A stretch of DNA of 64,000 nucleotides, from the NCBI RefSeq assembly GCF_009735685.1, contig NZ_WHPN01000392.1, positions 1 through 64,000 of the forward strand. Reading direction: 5' to 3'. The notes beneath the pieces were generated by a model. The model did not search any database and was not told where the DNA came from. It saw nothing but the letters and a program-made list of their open reading frames with translations. Numbering within the stretch: position 1 is the first letter of the stretch; the number at the start of each line of letters is the position of its first letter. Made by a program: the position numbers and the translations under genes. This DNA comes from Streptomyces lycii (GTDB taxonomy: Bacteria > Actinomycetota > Actinomycetes > Streptomycetales > Streptomycetaceae). This document shows, piece after piece, positions 52,636-62,876 of this stretch.

Positions 52636-53277
52636 ATGACCGTCTACACACTCCCCGAGCTGCCGTACGACTACTCCACGCTGGAGCCGGTGATCAGCGG
52701 GGAGATCATCGAACTGCACCACGACAAGCACCACGCGGCCTATGTGAAGGGCGCGAACGACACGCTGGAGCAGTTGGCGGAGGCCCGGGAGCAGGACCGG
52801 TGGGGATCGGTCAACGGACTGGAGAAGAACCTCGCCTTCCACCTCTCCGGCCACATCCTGCACAGCATCTACTGGCAGAACATGAGCGGTGACGGCGGTG
52901 GCGAGCCCCTGGAGAAGGACGGCACCGGCGAGCTGGCCGACGCCATCGCCGAGCACTTCGGCTCGTTCGCCCGCTTCAAGGCCCACCTCTCCAAGGCCGC
53001 CGCGACCACCCAGGGATCGGGCTGGGGCGTGCTGGCGTACGAGCCGGTCAGCGGCCGGCTGATCGTCGAGCAGGTGTACGACCACCAGGGGAACGTCGGC
53101 CAGGGCAGCATCCCGATCCTGGTCTTCGACGCCTGGGAGCACGCCTTCTACCTGCAGTACCGCAATCAGAAGGTGGACTTCGTCGAGGCCATGTGGCGCG
53201 TCGTCAACTGGCAGGACGTCGCCGCCCGCTACACCGCCGCGAAGGAGCGCGCCACGGGGCTGCTGCTCGCGCCGTGA
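52636..53277 (+). CDS. sodF: Superoxide dismutase, Fe type
   Basis: 213 aa, Fe/Mn SOD family. Metal ligands: His28 (ELHHDKHH), His76 (LHSIYW), Asp165 and His169 (DAWEHAFY). It converts superoxide to peroxide and oxygen in the cytoplasm. The Nur operator upstream indicates it is the iron enzyme made when nickel (for NiSOD) is lacking. ATG 52636. A strong convergent terminator follows. Confidence 0.95.
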   Translation: MTVYTLPELPYDYSTLEPVISGEIIELHHDKHHAAYVKGANDTLEQLAEAREQDRWGSVNGLEKNLAFHLSGHILHSIYWQNMSGDGGGEPLEKDGTGELADAIAEHFGSFARFKAHLSKAAATTQGSGWGVLAYEPVSGRLIVEQVYDHQGNVGQGSIPILVFDAWEHAFYLQYRNQKVDFVEAMWRVVNWQDVAARYTAAKERATGLLLAP

Positions 53278-53340
53278 CGCTCCGCGCCCCGGACCGCCCC
53301 TCCGCGTGATCGTCTTCTCACCCTTCACCGGCGGGGCAGC

Positions 53341-53379
53341 GGAAGGCCCCCGCGCGTACGGACCGCGCGGGGGCCTTCC
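53341..53379. terminator. Bidirectional terminator between sodF and the nitroreductase gene
   Basis: A perfect 16-bp stem (53341-53356/53364-53379) with a 7-nt loop. Confidence 0.88.
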
Positions 53380-53434
53380 CGTTCCCGCCCCGCGGCCTTC
53401 CCGTCGCGGGAGGGCGACGGAGCGGCGCCGCTGC

Positions 53435-54085
53435 TCAGTCGAAAATCGGACCCTCCGTACGGGTCCGCTTGATCTCGTAGAAGCCCGGCGTCGAGGCGAC
53501 CATCAGCGTGCCGTCCCACAGCTTCGCCGCGGCCTCGCCCTTGGGCGCCGGGGTGACGACCGGCCCGAAGAAGGCGATCTGCTCGCCGTCGGCCCCGGGC
53601 ACCGCGATCACGGGCGTCCCGACGTCCTGGCCGACCAGGTCGATGCCCTGCTTGTGCGAGGCGCGCAGCTCCGTGTCGTACGCGTCGGTCTCGCCCGCGT
53701 CCACCAGCTCGGCGGGCAGCCCGGCGTCGCGCAGGGCGGCGGCGATCGAGTCGCGGCCCGCGCCCTCGCCCTGGTTGTGGAAGCGGGTGCCCATCGCGGT
53801 GTAGAGCCGCCCCAGCACCTCGTGGCCGAACTTGCGCTCCGCGGCGATCGCGACCCGCACCGGCTGCCAGGCGGTGGTCGCCAGCATCTCGCGGTACTCC
53901 TCGGGGAGCTCGTCGATCCGCGGCTCGTTGAGCACGGCCAGGCTCATCACGTGCCAGCGCACCTCCACCGGGCGCACCTTCTCGACCTCCAGCATCCAGC
54001 GCGAGGTCATCCAGGCCCAGGGGCACAGCGGGTCGAACCAGAAGTCGACGGGCGTCCTCTCGGACGGCGAAGCGGAAGCGGTCAT
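53435..54085 (-). CDS. DsbA-family mycothiol-dependent nitroreductase-like protein
   Basis: 216 aa, thioredoxin-fold DsbA/FrnE family. Active-site region FDPLCPWAWMTSRW has Cys21 in a CPWA motif, the pattern of mycobacterial Rv2466c (mycothiol-dependent reductase). A cis-proline region (VGTPVIAV) is present. No signal peptide, hence cytoplasmic. It probably reduces mycothiol-linked substrates; the true substrate is unknown. ATG 54085 has GGAG 7 nt upstream. Confidence 0.88.
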   Translation of the reverse strand: MTASASPSERTPVDFWFDPLCPWAWMTSRWMLEVEKVRPVEVRWHVMSLAVLNEPRIDELPEEYREMLATTAWQPVRVAIAAERKFGHEVLGRLYTAMGTRFHNQGEGAGRDSIAAALRDAGLPAELVDAGETDAYDTELRASHKQGIDLVGQDVGTPVIAVPGADGEQIAFFGPVVTPAPKGEAAAKLWDGTLMVASTPGFYEIKRTRTEGPIFD

Positions 54086-54247
54086 CAAAGATCTCCTCGA
54101 ACGGCGCTGTCATCAGGACTTTCCCGGATGCAACCGGCGGCGTGCCCGGTCCATTCCCACGTGCTCGGCGCCGAGGCCGCATGACACTATGACCAGCGTT
54201 CGAACTGTGAGACAGAACGTGCAGACAAACGAGGCGAAGGAGCCGTC

Positions 54248-56842
54248 GTGCCTGGTGAGAACCTGACCCGTGACGAGGCCCGGGAGCGGGCCGGACTGCT
54301 GTCCGTGGACGGGTACGAGGTGGCTCTCGACCTCCGGTCGGCGACCGAACCGGGCGGGCACGCATCCCGCACCTTCCGCTCGGTGACCACCGTCCGCTTC
54401 CGCTGCTCCCGCCCCGGCGCCGCGTCCTTCGCCGACCTGGTCGCCCCCGCCGTCGCCTCGGTCACCCTCAACGGGCGCGCGCTCGACCCGGCCGCCGTCT
54501 TCGACGGCTCCCGCGTCACCCTGGAGGACCTGGCCGCGGAGAACGTCCTCACCGTGGACGCGCGTTGCGCCTACAGCCGTACCGGCGAGGGCATGCACCG
54601 CTTCACCGACCCGGAGGACGGCGCGACCTACCTCTACACCCAGTACGAGCCCGCCGACGCCCGCCGGGTCTTCGCCAACTTCGAGCAGCCCGACCTCAAG
54701 GCCCCGTACAGCTTCGCCGTCACGGCCCCAGGCGGCTGGACGGTGCTCGGCAACGGCGAGCGGGAGGGCGAGCCGGAGCCCGCCGAGGGCGGCGGGGCGA
54801 CCTGGCGCTTCGTGACGACACGGCCCATCTCGACGTACATCACGGCGATCGCCGCCGGGCCGTACCACATGGTCCACGACACCTACCGGCGCACGCTGGA
54901 GGACGGCACGGAGCTGGTGATCCCGCTCGGCGCGCTGTGCCGCAAGGGGCTCGCCCGGCACTTCGACGCCGACGACATCTTCACGGTCACCAAGCAGGGC
55001 CTGGACTTCTTCCACGACCACTTCGGCTTCCCGTACCCCTTCGGGAAGTACGACCAGGCGTTCGTCCCCGAATACAACATCGGGGCCATGGAGAACCCGG
55101 GCCTCGTCACCTTCCGCGAGGAGTACGTCTTCCGCGGCAAGGTCACCGAGGCCTCCTACCAGGGCCGGGCCAACGTCATCCTGCACGAGATGGCGCACAT
55201 GTGGTTCGGCGACCTCGTCACCATGGAGTGGTGGGACGACCTGTGGCTCAAAGAGTCCTTCGCCGACTTCATGGGCGCCCTCTCGCTCGTCGAGGCCACC
55301 CGCTTCGAGGGAGGCTGGATCACCTTCGCCAACCGCCGCAAGGCCTGGGCGTACCGCGCCGACCAGCTGCCGTCCACCCACCCCATCACCGCCGACATCC
55401 GCGACCTCCAGGACGCCAAGCTCAACTTCGACGGCATCACCTACGCCAAGGGCGCCTCGGTGCTCAAGCAGCTCGTCGCCTACGCCGGCCGTGACGCGTT
55501 CATGGAGGGTGCCCGCCGCTACTTCCGCCGGCACGCCTACGGCAACACCCGCCTCGGCGACCTGCTGTCCGTCCTGGAGGAGACCTCCGGCCGCGACATG
55601 ACCGAGTGGTCCCGCGCCTGGCTGCAGACCGCCGGTGTCAACTCCCTCACCCCGCAGGCCGTGTACGACAGCAACGGCCGGATCACCGAGCTGGCCGTCC
55701 TCCAGGAGGCCGCCGCGTCGCACCCGCGGCTGCGCCCGCACCGGGTCGCGGTCGGGCTCTACCGCCGCGAGGGCACGGAACTGGTGCGCTACGCCCGCGC
55801 CGAGGCCGACGTCGACGGGCCGCGCACGGTCGTCAGCGCGCTGGCCGGTGCGGAGCGGCCCGAGCTGATCCTCGTCAACGACGACGACCTCACGTACTGC
55901 AAGACCCGCTTCGACGAGGGGTCCCTCGACACCCTGCGCAAGCACCTGGGCGACCTCACCGACCCGCTCGCCCGCGCCCTGTGCTGGTCCGCGCTGTGGA
56001 ACCTGACCCGGGACGGGCTCATGCCCGCCCGTGACTTCCTCGCCATGGTGCTGAGCTTCGCGGGCCGGGAGAGCGACATCGGGGTGCTCCAGATGCTGCA
56101 CGCCTGGGCTCGGTCCGCCCTGGTGCACTACGCCGCTCCGGACTGGCGGGAGCGGGGCGGCCGGGCCCTCGCCGAGGGCGCGCTGAGCGAGCTGCGGATG
56201 GCCCCGCCCGGCAGCGGCCACCAGCTGGCCTGGGCGCGCTTCTTCGCGCAGTGCGCGGGCAGCGCGGCCGATCTCCAGCTGCTCCGCGGCCTGCTGGCCG
56301 GCACCGCGAAGATCGACGGCCTGGACGTCGACCAGGAGCTGCGCTGGACCTTCCTGGAGCCGCTCGCCGCGCACGGTGTCGCGGACACGGCGGAGATCGC
56401 CGCCGAGCTGTCCCGCGACGACACGGCGTCCGGCAAGCGGCACCAGGTGCGCTGCCTGGCCGCCCGCCCGTCCCGGGAGGTCAAGGACCGCGCCTGGGCC
56501 GACGTGGTGGACTCCGACCGGCTGTCCAACGCCCTGGTCGAGGCCACCATCGCGGGCTTCGACCAGCCGGACCAGCGGGAGCTGCTCGCCCCGTACACCG
56601 GGCGGTACTTCGAGTCGATCGAACGGGTCTGGCAGGAGCGTTCGATCGAGATCGGGATGGCCGTGGTGCGGGGCCTCTTCCCGGCGCTCCAGGGCGACCG
56701 CGCGACGCTGGACGCCGCGCAGGGCTGGCTGGACGGCCACCCGGACGCGGCGCCCGCGCTGCGCCGGCTGGTGCTGGAGGCACACGACGACCTGGCGCGC
56801 GCCCTGCGCGGACAGGAGTGCGACGCCGCGGCGGCCGGCTGA
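54248..56842 (+). CDS. pepN: M1-family aminopeptidase N (first copy)
   Basis: 864 aa. It shows the exopeptidase motif GAMEN and zinc site His313-Glu314-x-x-His317 with Glu336 (HEMAHMWF...KE), plus the C-terminal ERAP1-like helical domain. It removes N-terminal residues from peptides. GTG 54248 (MPGENLTRDEARERAG). A second, clearly related pepN starts at 62877, so the organism has two; this copy has the unusual GAMENPGLVTFREEY sequence after GAMEN. Confidence 0.95.
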   Translation: MPGENLTRDEARERAGLLSVDGYEVALDLRSATEPGGHASRTFRSVTTVRFRCSRPGAASFADLVAPAVASVTLNGRALDPAAVFDGSRVTLEDLAAENVLTVDARCAYSRTGEGMHRFTDPEDGATYLYTQYEPADARRVFANFEQPDLKAPYSFAVTAPGGWTVLGNGEREGEPEPAEGGGATWRFVTTRPISTYITAIAAGPYHMVHDTYRRTLEDGTELVIPLGALCRKGLARHFDADDIFTVTKQGLDFFHDHFGFPYPFGKYDQAFVPEYNIGAMENPGLVTFREEYVFRGKVTEASYQGRANVILHEMAHMWFGDLVTMEWWDDLWLKESFADFMGALSLVEATRFEGGWITFANRRKAWAYRADQLPSTHPITADIRDLQDAKLNFDGITYAKGASVLKQLVAYAGRDAFMEGARRYFRRHAYGNTRLGDLLSVLEETSGRDMTEWSRAWLQTAGVNSLTPQAVYDSNGRITELAVLQEAAASHPRLRPHRVAVGLYRREGTELVRYARAEADVDGPRTVVSALAGAERPELILVNDDDLTYCKTRFDEGSLDTLRKHLGDLTDPLARALCWSALWNLTRDGLMPARDFLAMVLSFAGRESDIGVLQMLHAWARSALVHYAAPDWRERGGRALAEGALSELRMAPPGSGHQLAWARFFAQCAGSAADLQLLRGLLAGTAKIDGLDVDQELRWTFLEPLAAHGVADTAEIAAELSRDDTASGKRHQVRCLAARPSREVKDRAWADVVDSDRLSNALVEATIAGFDQPDQRELLAPYTGRYFESIERVWQERSIEIGMAVVRGLFPALQGDRATLDAAQGWLDGHPDAAPALRRLVLEAHDDLARALRGQECDAAAAG

Positions 56843-56997
56843 GCCGCGCGCGGGCCGCCCGACCGGCTCCCGCCCCGAGATGCCGAGCCAGTGATCGACA
56901 CTCGAACATATGCCCTTTGGGGCGATGTTGTCCGAGTTTGTCGACGGGCCTGTAACAGGCGGCGGAAGGCGCCGCGCGGTCGGGAAGGGTGCCGGTC

Positions 56998-58161
56998 ATG
57001 AACCACAACACCCCGCTCTCCCCGCACCCGCTCCGCCCGCCGGCCGACGGCCGCAGGCTCGTCCTGACGGCACGCCAGCTGCGGGAACACCGGGTCGGGG
57101 CGGCCACCGCCGCCGAGCGGTGCCGCCCCGGCGGCCCGTGGCAGCAGATCCTGCCCGGCGTCTACCTGCTCCACCCCGGACCGCCGACCAGCGAGGAGCG
57201 GCTGCACGCCGCGCTGCTGTACGCGGGGCGGCCCGCGCCGGGGCGTGCCGTACCGGAACAGCCGGGGCCGGAGAACCGGGTGCCGTCGGCCCCGGAACGG
57301 ATGCCGGAGCGGGAGCCGGGACCGGCGCCGGACCGCACACGGGGCTGTCTTTCCGACGGCCCGGACGGCCCCGACGGCCCGACGGGCGCACCGGGGTCCG
57401 GGTCCGGGACCGGGTCCGGGGAGCCCTTCGGATCCGCGGTGATCACCGGCGAGGCGGCGCTCGCCCTGCACTGCCTCCCCTCCGCTCCCCCGCTGATCTC
57501 CCTGGACCGGTTCGACGTGCTGGTGCCGCGCTCCCGCCGGGTCCGCTCGACGGGCCATGTGCGGATCGTCCGGACCGCGCGGCTGCCGCGCCCGCTGGAG
57601 ATCACCGGCGTCCCGGTCGCCCCCCTGCCCCGCGCGCTCGCCGACGCCGCCGCCCGGCTGACCGACGCGGCGGGCGTGCGCGGGCTGCTGACGGAGGCCG
57701 TCCGCGCCGGATGCTGCGAGGCCGGGGCCCTCGTACGCGAACTGAGCCGCGCGCGGCTGCTCACCCGGCCGCACGTCATGGAGGCCGCCGACGCCCTTCT
57801 CGCTCAGGGGCGGGCGGTCGCCGAGGGCAGGCTGTACGCCATGGTGCGCGAGCACCGGCTGCCGGAACCGCTGTGGAACGTCGACCTGCGGCTGCCCGGC
57901 GGACCGGGATTCGGCCGGGTCGACGCCTACTGGCCGGAGCAGGCCGTCGCCCTCCGGATCGACCACGGCCGGCCGGACGACGGCGCCCTTCCGGCGGGCG
58001 CTCCCCGGGAGCAGTTCGAGCGCTACGGCCTGACGCTCGTCGGCGCCGCCCCGGGGCGGTTGCGCGACGCTCCGGACGAGCAGGCCACGGTGGTCCGTAC
58101 GGCACTGATGGCCGCACCGGACTGCGAACCGCCCGCCCCGGTCGTCGCGTTGCCGCACTGA
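56998..58161 (+). CDS. AbiEi-antitoxin-like protein with degenerate Vsr/DUF559-like end
   Basis: 387 aa, hypothetical. The N-terminus (LTARQLREHRVGA...GPWQQILPGVYLLHPG) resembles the winged-helix start of AbiEi-type proteins; the middle has VITGEAALALHCL and ALADAAARL, both common in this family; the end (LPEPLWNVDLRLPGGPGF, then GRVDAYWPEQAVALRID) has the pattern of a Vsr/DUF559 endonuclease-like fold. A Gly/Pro/Asp-rich insert (about 85-140) is unusual. There is no AbiEii toxin beside it, so it is probably a stand-alone regulator. ATG 56998. Confidence 0.75.
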   Translation: MNHNTPLSPHPLRPPADGRRLVLTARQLREHRVGAATAAERCRPGGPWQQILPGVYLLHPGPPTSEERLHAALLYAGRPAPGRAVPEQPGPENRVPSAPERMPEREPGPAPDRTRGCLSDGPDGPDGPTGAPGSGSGTGSGEPFGSAVITGEAALALHCLPSAPPLISLDRFDVLVPRSRRVRSTGHVRIVRTARLPRPLEITGVPVAPLPRALADAAARLTDAAGVRGLLTEAVRAGCCEAGALVRELSRARLLTRPHVMEAADALLAQGRAVAEGRLYAMVREHRLPEPLWNVDLRLPGGPGFGRVDAYWPEQAVALRIDHGRPDDGALPAGAPREQFERYGLTLVGAAPGRLRDAPDEQATVVRTALMAAPDCEPPAPVVALPH

Positions 58162-58308
58162 GGGGCGACTTGTACGGATCGGTCTGCTATGCCGCCCCTC
58201 GCCGGTGGCGGGAATACGCCAGGTCCCGGTTCCGCCCCGTGCGGCCCTCCCCAAAACCCCGTTGTTTACATATAAGTGCGGTCATCCGGATCCGAATTTC
58301 GAACAAGG

Positions 58309-61300
58309 GTGACCACGTTGTCCTCTTCCTCTTCGATACCCGAGACCCCGCCGGGCCCGAGACGCACGGCCCGTGCCGTCCTCGCGGCCGGCCTGGTGGC
58401 GGCCCTCGCCGCGGCGGGCCCCGTGCCCGCCGCGTTCGCCGCCGACGGCCCCGGCACCGCGCCGGCACCGGCCCCGGCACCGGCCAAGTCCGCCGACGAC
58501 AAGCTCGGCGCGGCCGACGCCGATCTGCTCGCCGAGGCCAAGTCCGACGGCGACAAGAACATCACCATGATGATCGCCACCAGGCCCGGCGCGACCGAGC
58601 AGGTCGCGGACCGGCTGGACGCGGTCAAGGGCGCCTCCGTCGGCCGCACGCACGACAAGCTCGGCTATGTCCGCGCCACCGTCCCGACCGGCCGCGCCGA
58701 CGCGGCCATCGCGCAGGCCGGCAAGCTGTCGGCGGTGCACGGCATCGACCTCCGGCAGGAGATCCAGCTGCCGGACCCGACGCCGAAGGGCGACCGGGCC
58801 GAGGGCGCGCCGCTCGGCAAGCGCGGCAGCTACCCCGCTCCCGGCCCCCGCACCCCGGCGGAGAACCCGTACCAGCCGTCCCACGAGACCGGCGCCGTCG
58901 ACTTCGTGAAGGACCACCGGAAGGCCGACGGCCGCGGCATCACCATCGGCGTCCTCGACTCCGGTGTCGATCTCGGCCACCCGGCGCTGCGCGAGACCAC
59001 CACCGGCGAGCGCAAGATCACCGACTGGGTGACGGCGACCGACCCGATCGTGGACGGCGACGGCACCTGGCGCCCCATGGTGAACGCCGTCTCCGGGCCC
59101 TCCTTCGCCTACGACGGCCGCACCTGGACCGCGCCGGAGGGCTCCTACCGGGTCAGCATGTTCGCCGAGGCCGCCACCAGCGGCGGCGACATGGCCGGCG
59201 ACCTCAACCGCGACGGCGACACCACCGACCGCTGGGGCGTCCTGCTGGACCAGGCCGCCGGCACGGTGCGCGTCGACCTGGACGGCGACGGCGACTTCGG
59301 CGACGAGAAGCCGATGAAGCCGTACGGCGAGGACCACCAGGTCGGCTACTTCGGCACCGACGACCCGGACACCGGCATCGCCGAGCGGATCCCCTTCGTG
59401 GTGGAGATCCGCGAGGACGTGCCCATGGACCCGTACGGCGGCGACTGGGTCGGCAGGACGGCCGACTTCGTCAACATCGGCCTCGTGTCCTCCTCGCACG
59501 GCACGCACGTCGCGGGCATCACCGCCGCCAACGGCCTCTTCGGCGGCCGGATGGACGGCGCGGCGCCCGGCGCCCGGGTGGTCTCCTCGCGGGCCTGCAC
59601 CTGGAGCGGCGGCTGCACCAACATCGCGCTCACCGAGGGCATGATCGACCTCGTGACCGAGCGCGGTGTCGACATCGCCAACATGTCCATCGGCGGGCTT
59701 CCGCCGCTGAACGACGGCAACAACGCCCGCTCCGAGCTCTACACCCGGCTGATCGACACCTACGGCGTGCAGCTGGTGATCTCGGCGGGCAACAGCGGTC
59801 CGGGCGCCAACACCATCGGGGACCCGTCGCTCGCCGACAAGGTGATCAGCGTCGGCGCGTCGGTCTCCCGCGAGACCTGGGCCGCCAACTACGGCTCCGC
59901 CGTGCGGACGAAGTACTCGATGATGCCCTTCTCCTCCCGCGGCCCGCGCGAGGACGGCGGCTTCACCCCGACCCTGGCCGCCCCGGGCGCCTCCGTCAAC
60001 ACCGTCCCGACCTGGCAGCCGGGCCAGCCCGTCGCCGAGGCGGGCTACGACCTGCCGCCCGGCTACGGCATGCTCCAGGGCACCTCGATGGCCTCCCCGC
60101 AGGCGGCCGGCGCCTCCGCGCTGCTGCTGTCGGCCGCGAAGCAGCAGGACATCGAGCTGACCCCGGCGAAGCTGCGCACCGCGCTCACCGGCACCGCGCA
60201 CCGGATCAAGGGCTTCCAGGCCTATGAGCAGGGCGCGGGCCTGATGGACGTCGAGGACGCCTGGAAGGCCGTCCGGCACGGCGCCACCGCGCACGAGTAC
60301 GCGGTCCGGGCACCGGTCGACACCGCGCTCTCCGGCTTCCTGAAGACCCCGCACACCGGCACCGGCATCTACGACCGCGAGGGCGGGCTGAAGGCCGGCG
60401 AGTCCCGGACGTACGACGTGACCGTCACCCGCACCACCGGGCCCGACCGCGACCTGCGGCACCGGCTGGGCTGGGAGAACAACGACGGCACCTTCCAGGT
60501 GCTCGGCGGCCGGTCCGTGACCCTGCCGCTGGACGAGCCGGTCACCCTGCGCGTCCGGGCGAAGGCGGAGGACGCGGGCTTCCACAGCGCCGTGCTCACG
60601 CTGGACGACCCGCGCACCCGGGGCGGCGCCGACAAGCGGATCCTCAGCAGCGTGGTGGTCGCGGACCCGATGGACGCGCCGTCCTTCTCCGTCCGCAAGT
60701 CCGGCACCGCCGAGCGCAACGACACCACCTCGTACTTCGTGTCCGTCCCGGAAGGCGCGAAGACCCTGGAGGTCGCGATGAGCGGCCTGGAGGACGGCAG
60801 CCAGACCCGGTGGATCGCGATCAACCCCTACGGCGTGCCGGCCGACGCGACCAGCACCGTCTACTGCTACCCGAACTACAACAACCCGGACAACACCTGT
60901 GAGCCGGGCAAGCGGGCCTACGCCGACCCGATGCCCGGTGTCTGGGAGATCGAGGTCGAGTCGCGGCGCACCTCACCGCTGCTCGACAACCCGTACACGG
61001 TGACGGCGACCACGCTCGGCACCACCTTCGACCCGGCGGTGCTCACGGTGCCCGAGGCGGAGATCGGCACTCCGGTCCCCGTGGAATGGCGGGCCACGAA
61101 CGACTTCGCCGCGATCGAGGACGGCAGCCTGCGGGGCGGCGAGCTGGGTTCCTCGCGGAGCGAGCGCCCCTCCATCGGCGAGGGCGAGACCCGGGAGACC
61201 ACGGTCGAGGTCCCGGAGGGCGTCTCGCGGCTCGACGTCTCGATCGGGTCCACCTCCGACACCGGCGCGGACCTGGACCTGAGCGTCCTGCGCGACGGCG

Positions 61301-61647
61301 AGCTGGTGGACTACGAGGCGGACGGCGACTCGGAGGAGTCGGTCAGCCTGGCCGATCCCGCGCCGGGGACGTACACGGTGCAGGTGGACGGCTACGCGGT
61401 GCCCGCGGGGACCACGGAGTACGACTACCTCGATGTGTACTTCGCCTCGTCGCTGGGCGAGGTCACCGTGGGTGACGACGCCGCGGTGAATGTCGGCAAC
61501 GGCGAATCCGTGCAGGTCACAGCGGATGTGTCGGTCGCCTCCGAGGCCCCCGCGGGCCGGGCGTTCTTCGGCGAGGTCAGCCTGCTGAACGCCGCCGGGA
61601 CGGTCACCGGCACCGGCAGCGTCAGGATCGAGAAGGTCGTGCCGTAG
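58309..61647 (+). CDS. Large secreted subtilisin-like (S8) protease
   Basis: 1112 aa. Signal peptide near the N-terminus (RTARAVLAAGLVAALAAAG, AFA-AD). The S8 triad is Asp217 (GVLDSGVDLGH), His397 (SSHGTHVAG) and Ser593 (GTSMASPQAAG). About 180 residues separate Asp and His, with an insert holding Asp-rich loops (DLNRDGDTTD, VDLDGDGDFGDE) that look like calcium sites. The C-terminal 500 residues are beta-sandwich-like domains. Probably an extracellular protease. Start uncertain: GTG 58309, or GTG 58276 / TTG 58318 in the same frame. Confidence 0.9.
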   Translation: MTTLSSSSSIPETPPGPRRTARAVLAAGLVAALAAAGPVPAAFAADGPGTAPAPAPAPAKSADDKLGAADADLLAEAKSDGDKNITMMIATRPGATEQVADRLDAVKGASVGRTHDKLGYVRATVPTGRADAAIAQAGKLSAVHGIDLRQEIQLPDPTPKGDRAEGAPLGKRGSYPAPGPRTPAENPYQPSHETGAVDFVKDHRKADGRGITIGVLDSGVDLGHPALRETTTGERKITDWVTATDPIVDGDGTWRPMVNAVSGPSFAYDGRTWTAPEGSYRVSMFAEAATSGGDMAGDLNRDGDTTDRWGVLLDQAAGTVRVDLDGDGDFGDEKPMKPYGEDHQVGYFGTDDPDTGIAERIPFVVEIREDVPMDPYGGDWVGRTADFVNIGLVSSSHGTHVAGITAANGLFGGRMDGAAPGARVVSSRACTWSGGCTNIALTEGMIDLVTERGVDIANMSIGGLPPLNDGNNARSELYTRLIDTYGVQLVISAGNSGPGANTIGDPSLADKVISVGASVSRETWAANYGSAVRTKYSMMPFSSRGPREDGGFTPTLAAPGASVNTVPTWQPGQPVAEAGYDLPPGYGMLQGTSMASPQAAGASALLLSAAKQQDIELTPAKLRTALTGTAHRIKGFQAYEQGAGLMDVEDAWKAVRHGATAHEYAVRAPVDTALSGFLKTPHTGTGIYDREGGLKAGESRTYDVTVTRTTGPDRDLRHRLGWENNDGTFQVLGGRSVTLPLDEPVTLRVRAKAEDAGFHSAVLTLDDPRTRGGADKRILSSVVVADPMDAPSFSVRKSGTAERNDTTSYFVSVPEGAKTLEVAMSGLEDGSQTRWIAINPYGVPADATSTVYCYPNYNNPDNTCEPGKRAYADPMPGVWEIEVESRRTSPLLDNPYTVTATTLGTTFDPAVLTVPEAEIGTPVPVEWRATNDFAAIEDGSLRGGELGSSRSERPSIGEGETRETTVEVPEGVSRLDVSIGSTSDTGADLDLSVLRDGELVDYEADGDSEESVSLADPAPGTYTVQVDGYAVPAGTTEYDYLDVYFASSLGEVTVGDDAAVNVGNGESVQVTADVSVASEAPAGRAFFGEVSLLNAAGTVTGTGSVRIEKVVP

Positions 61648-62757
<1,110 letters not shown>

Positions 62758-62767
62758 CGCCGCGACC

Positions 62768-62803
62768 CGGGCACGCCGGGGCCGGCCGGCCCCGGCGTGC
62801 CCG
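62768..62803. terminator. asd terminator
   Basis: A perfect 18-bp palindrome (CGGGCACGCCGGGGCCGG and its complement). Confidence 0.82.
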
Positions 62804-62876
62804 CTAAACCTGCTGCGTGCGGGGGGTATCGGCGTGCGAGGATGGCCGTCAACCTGACGAATGGGAGATGCCTACC

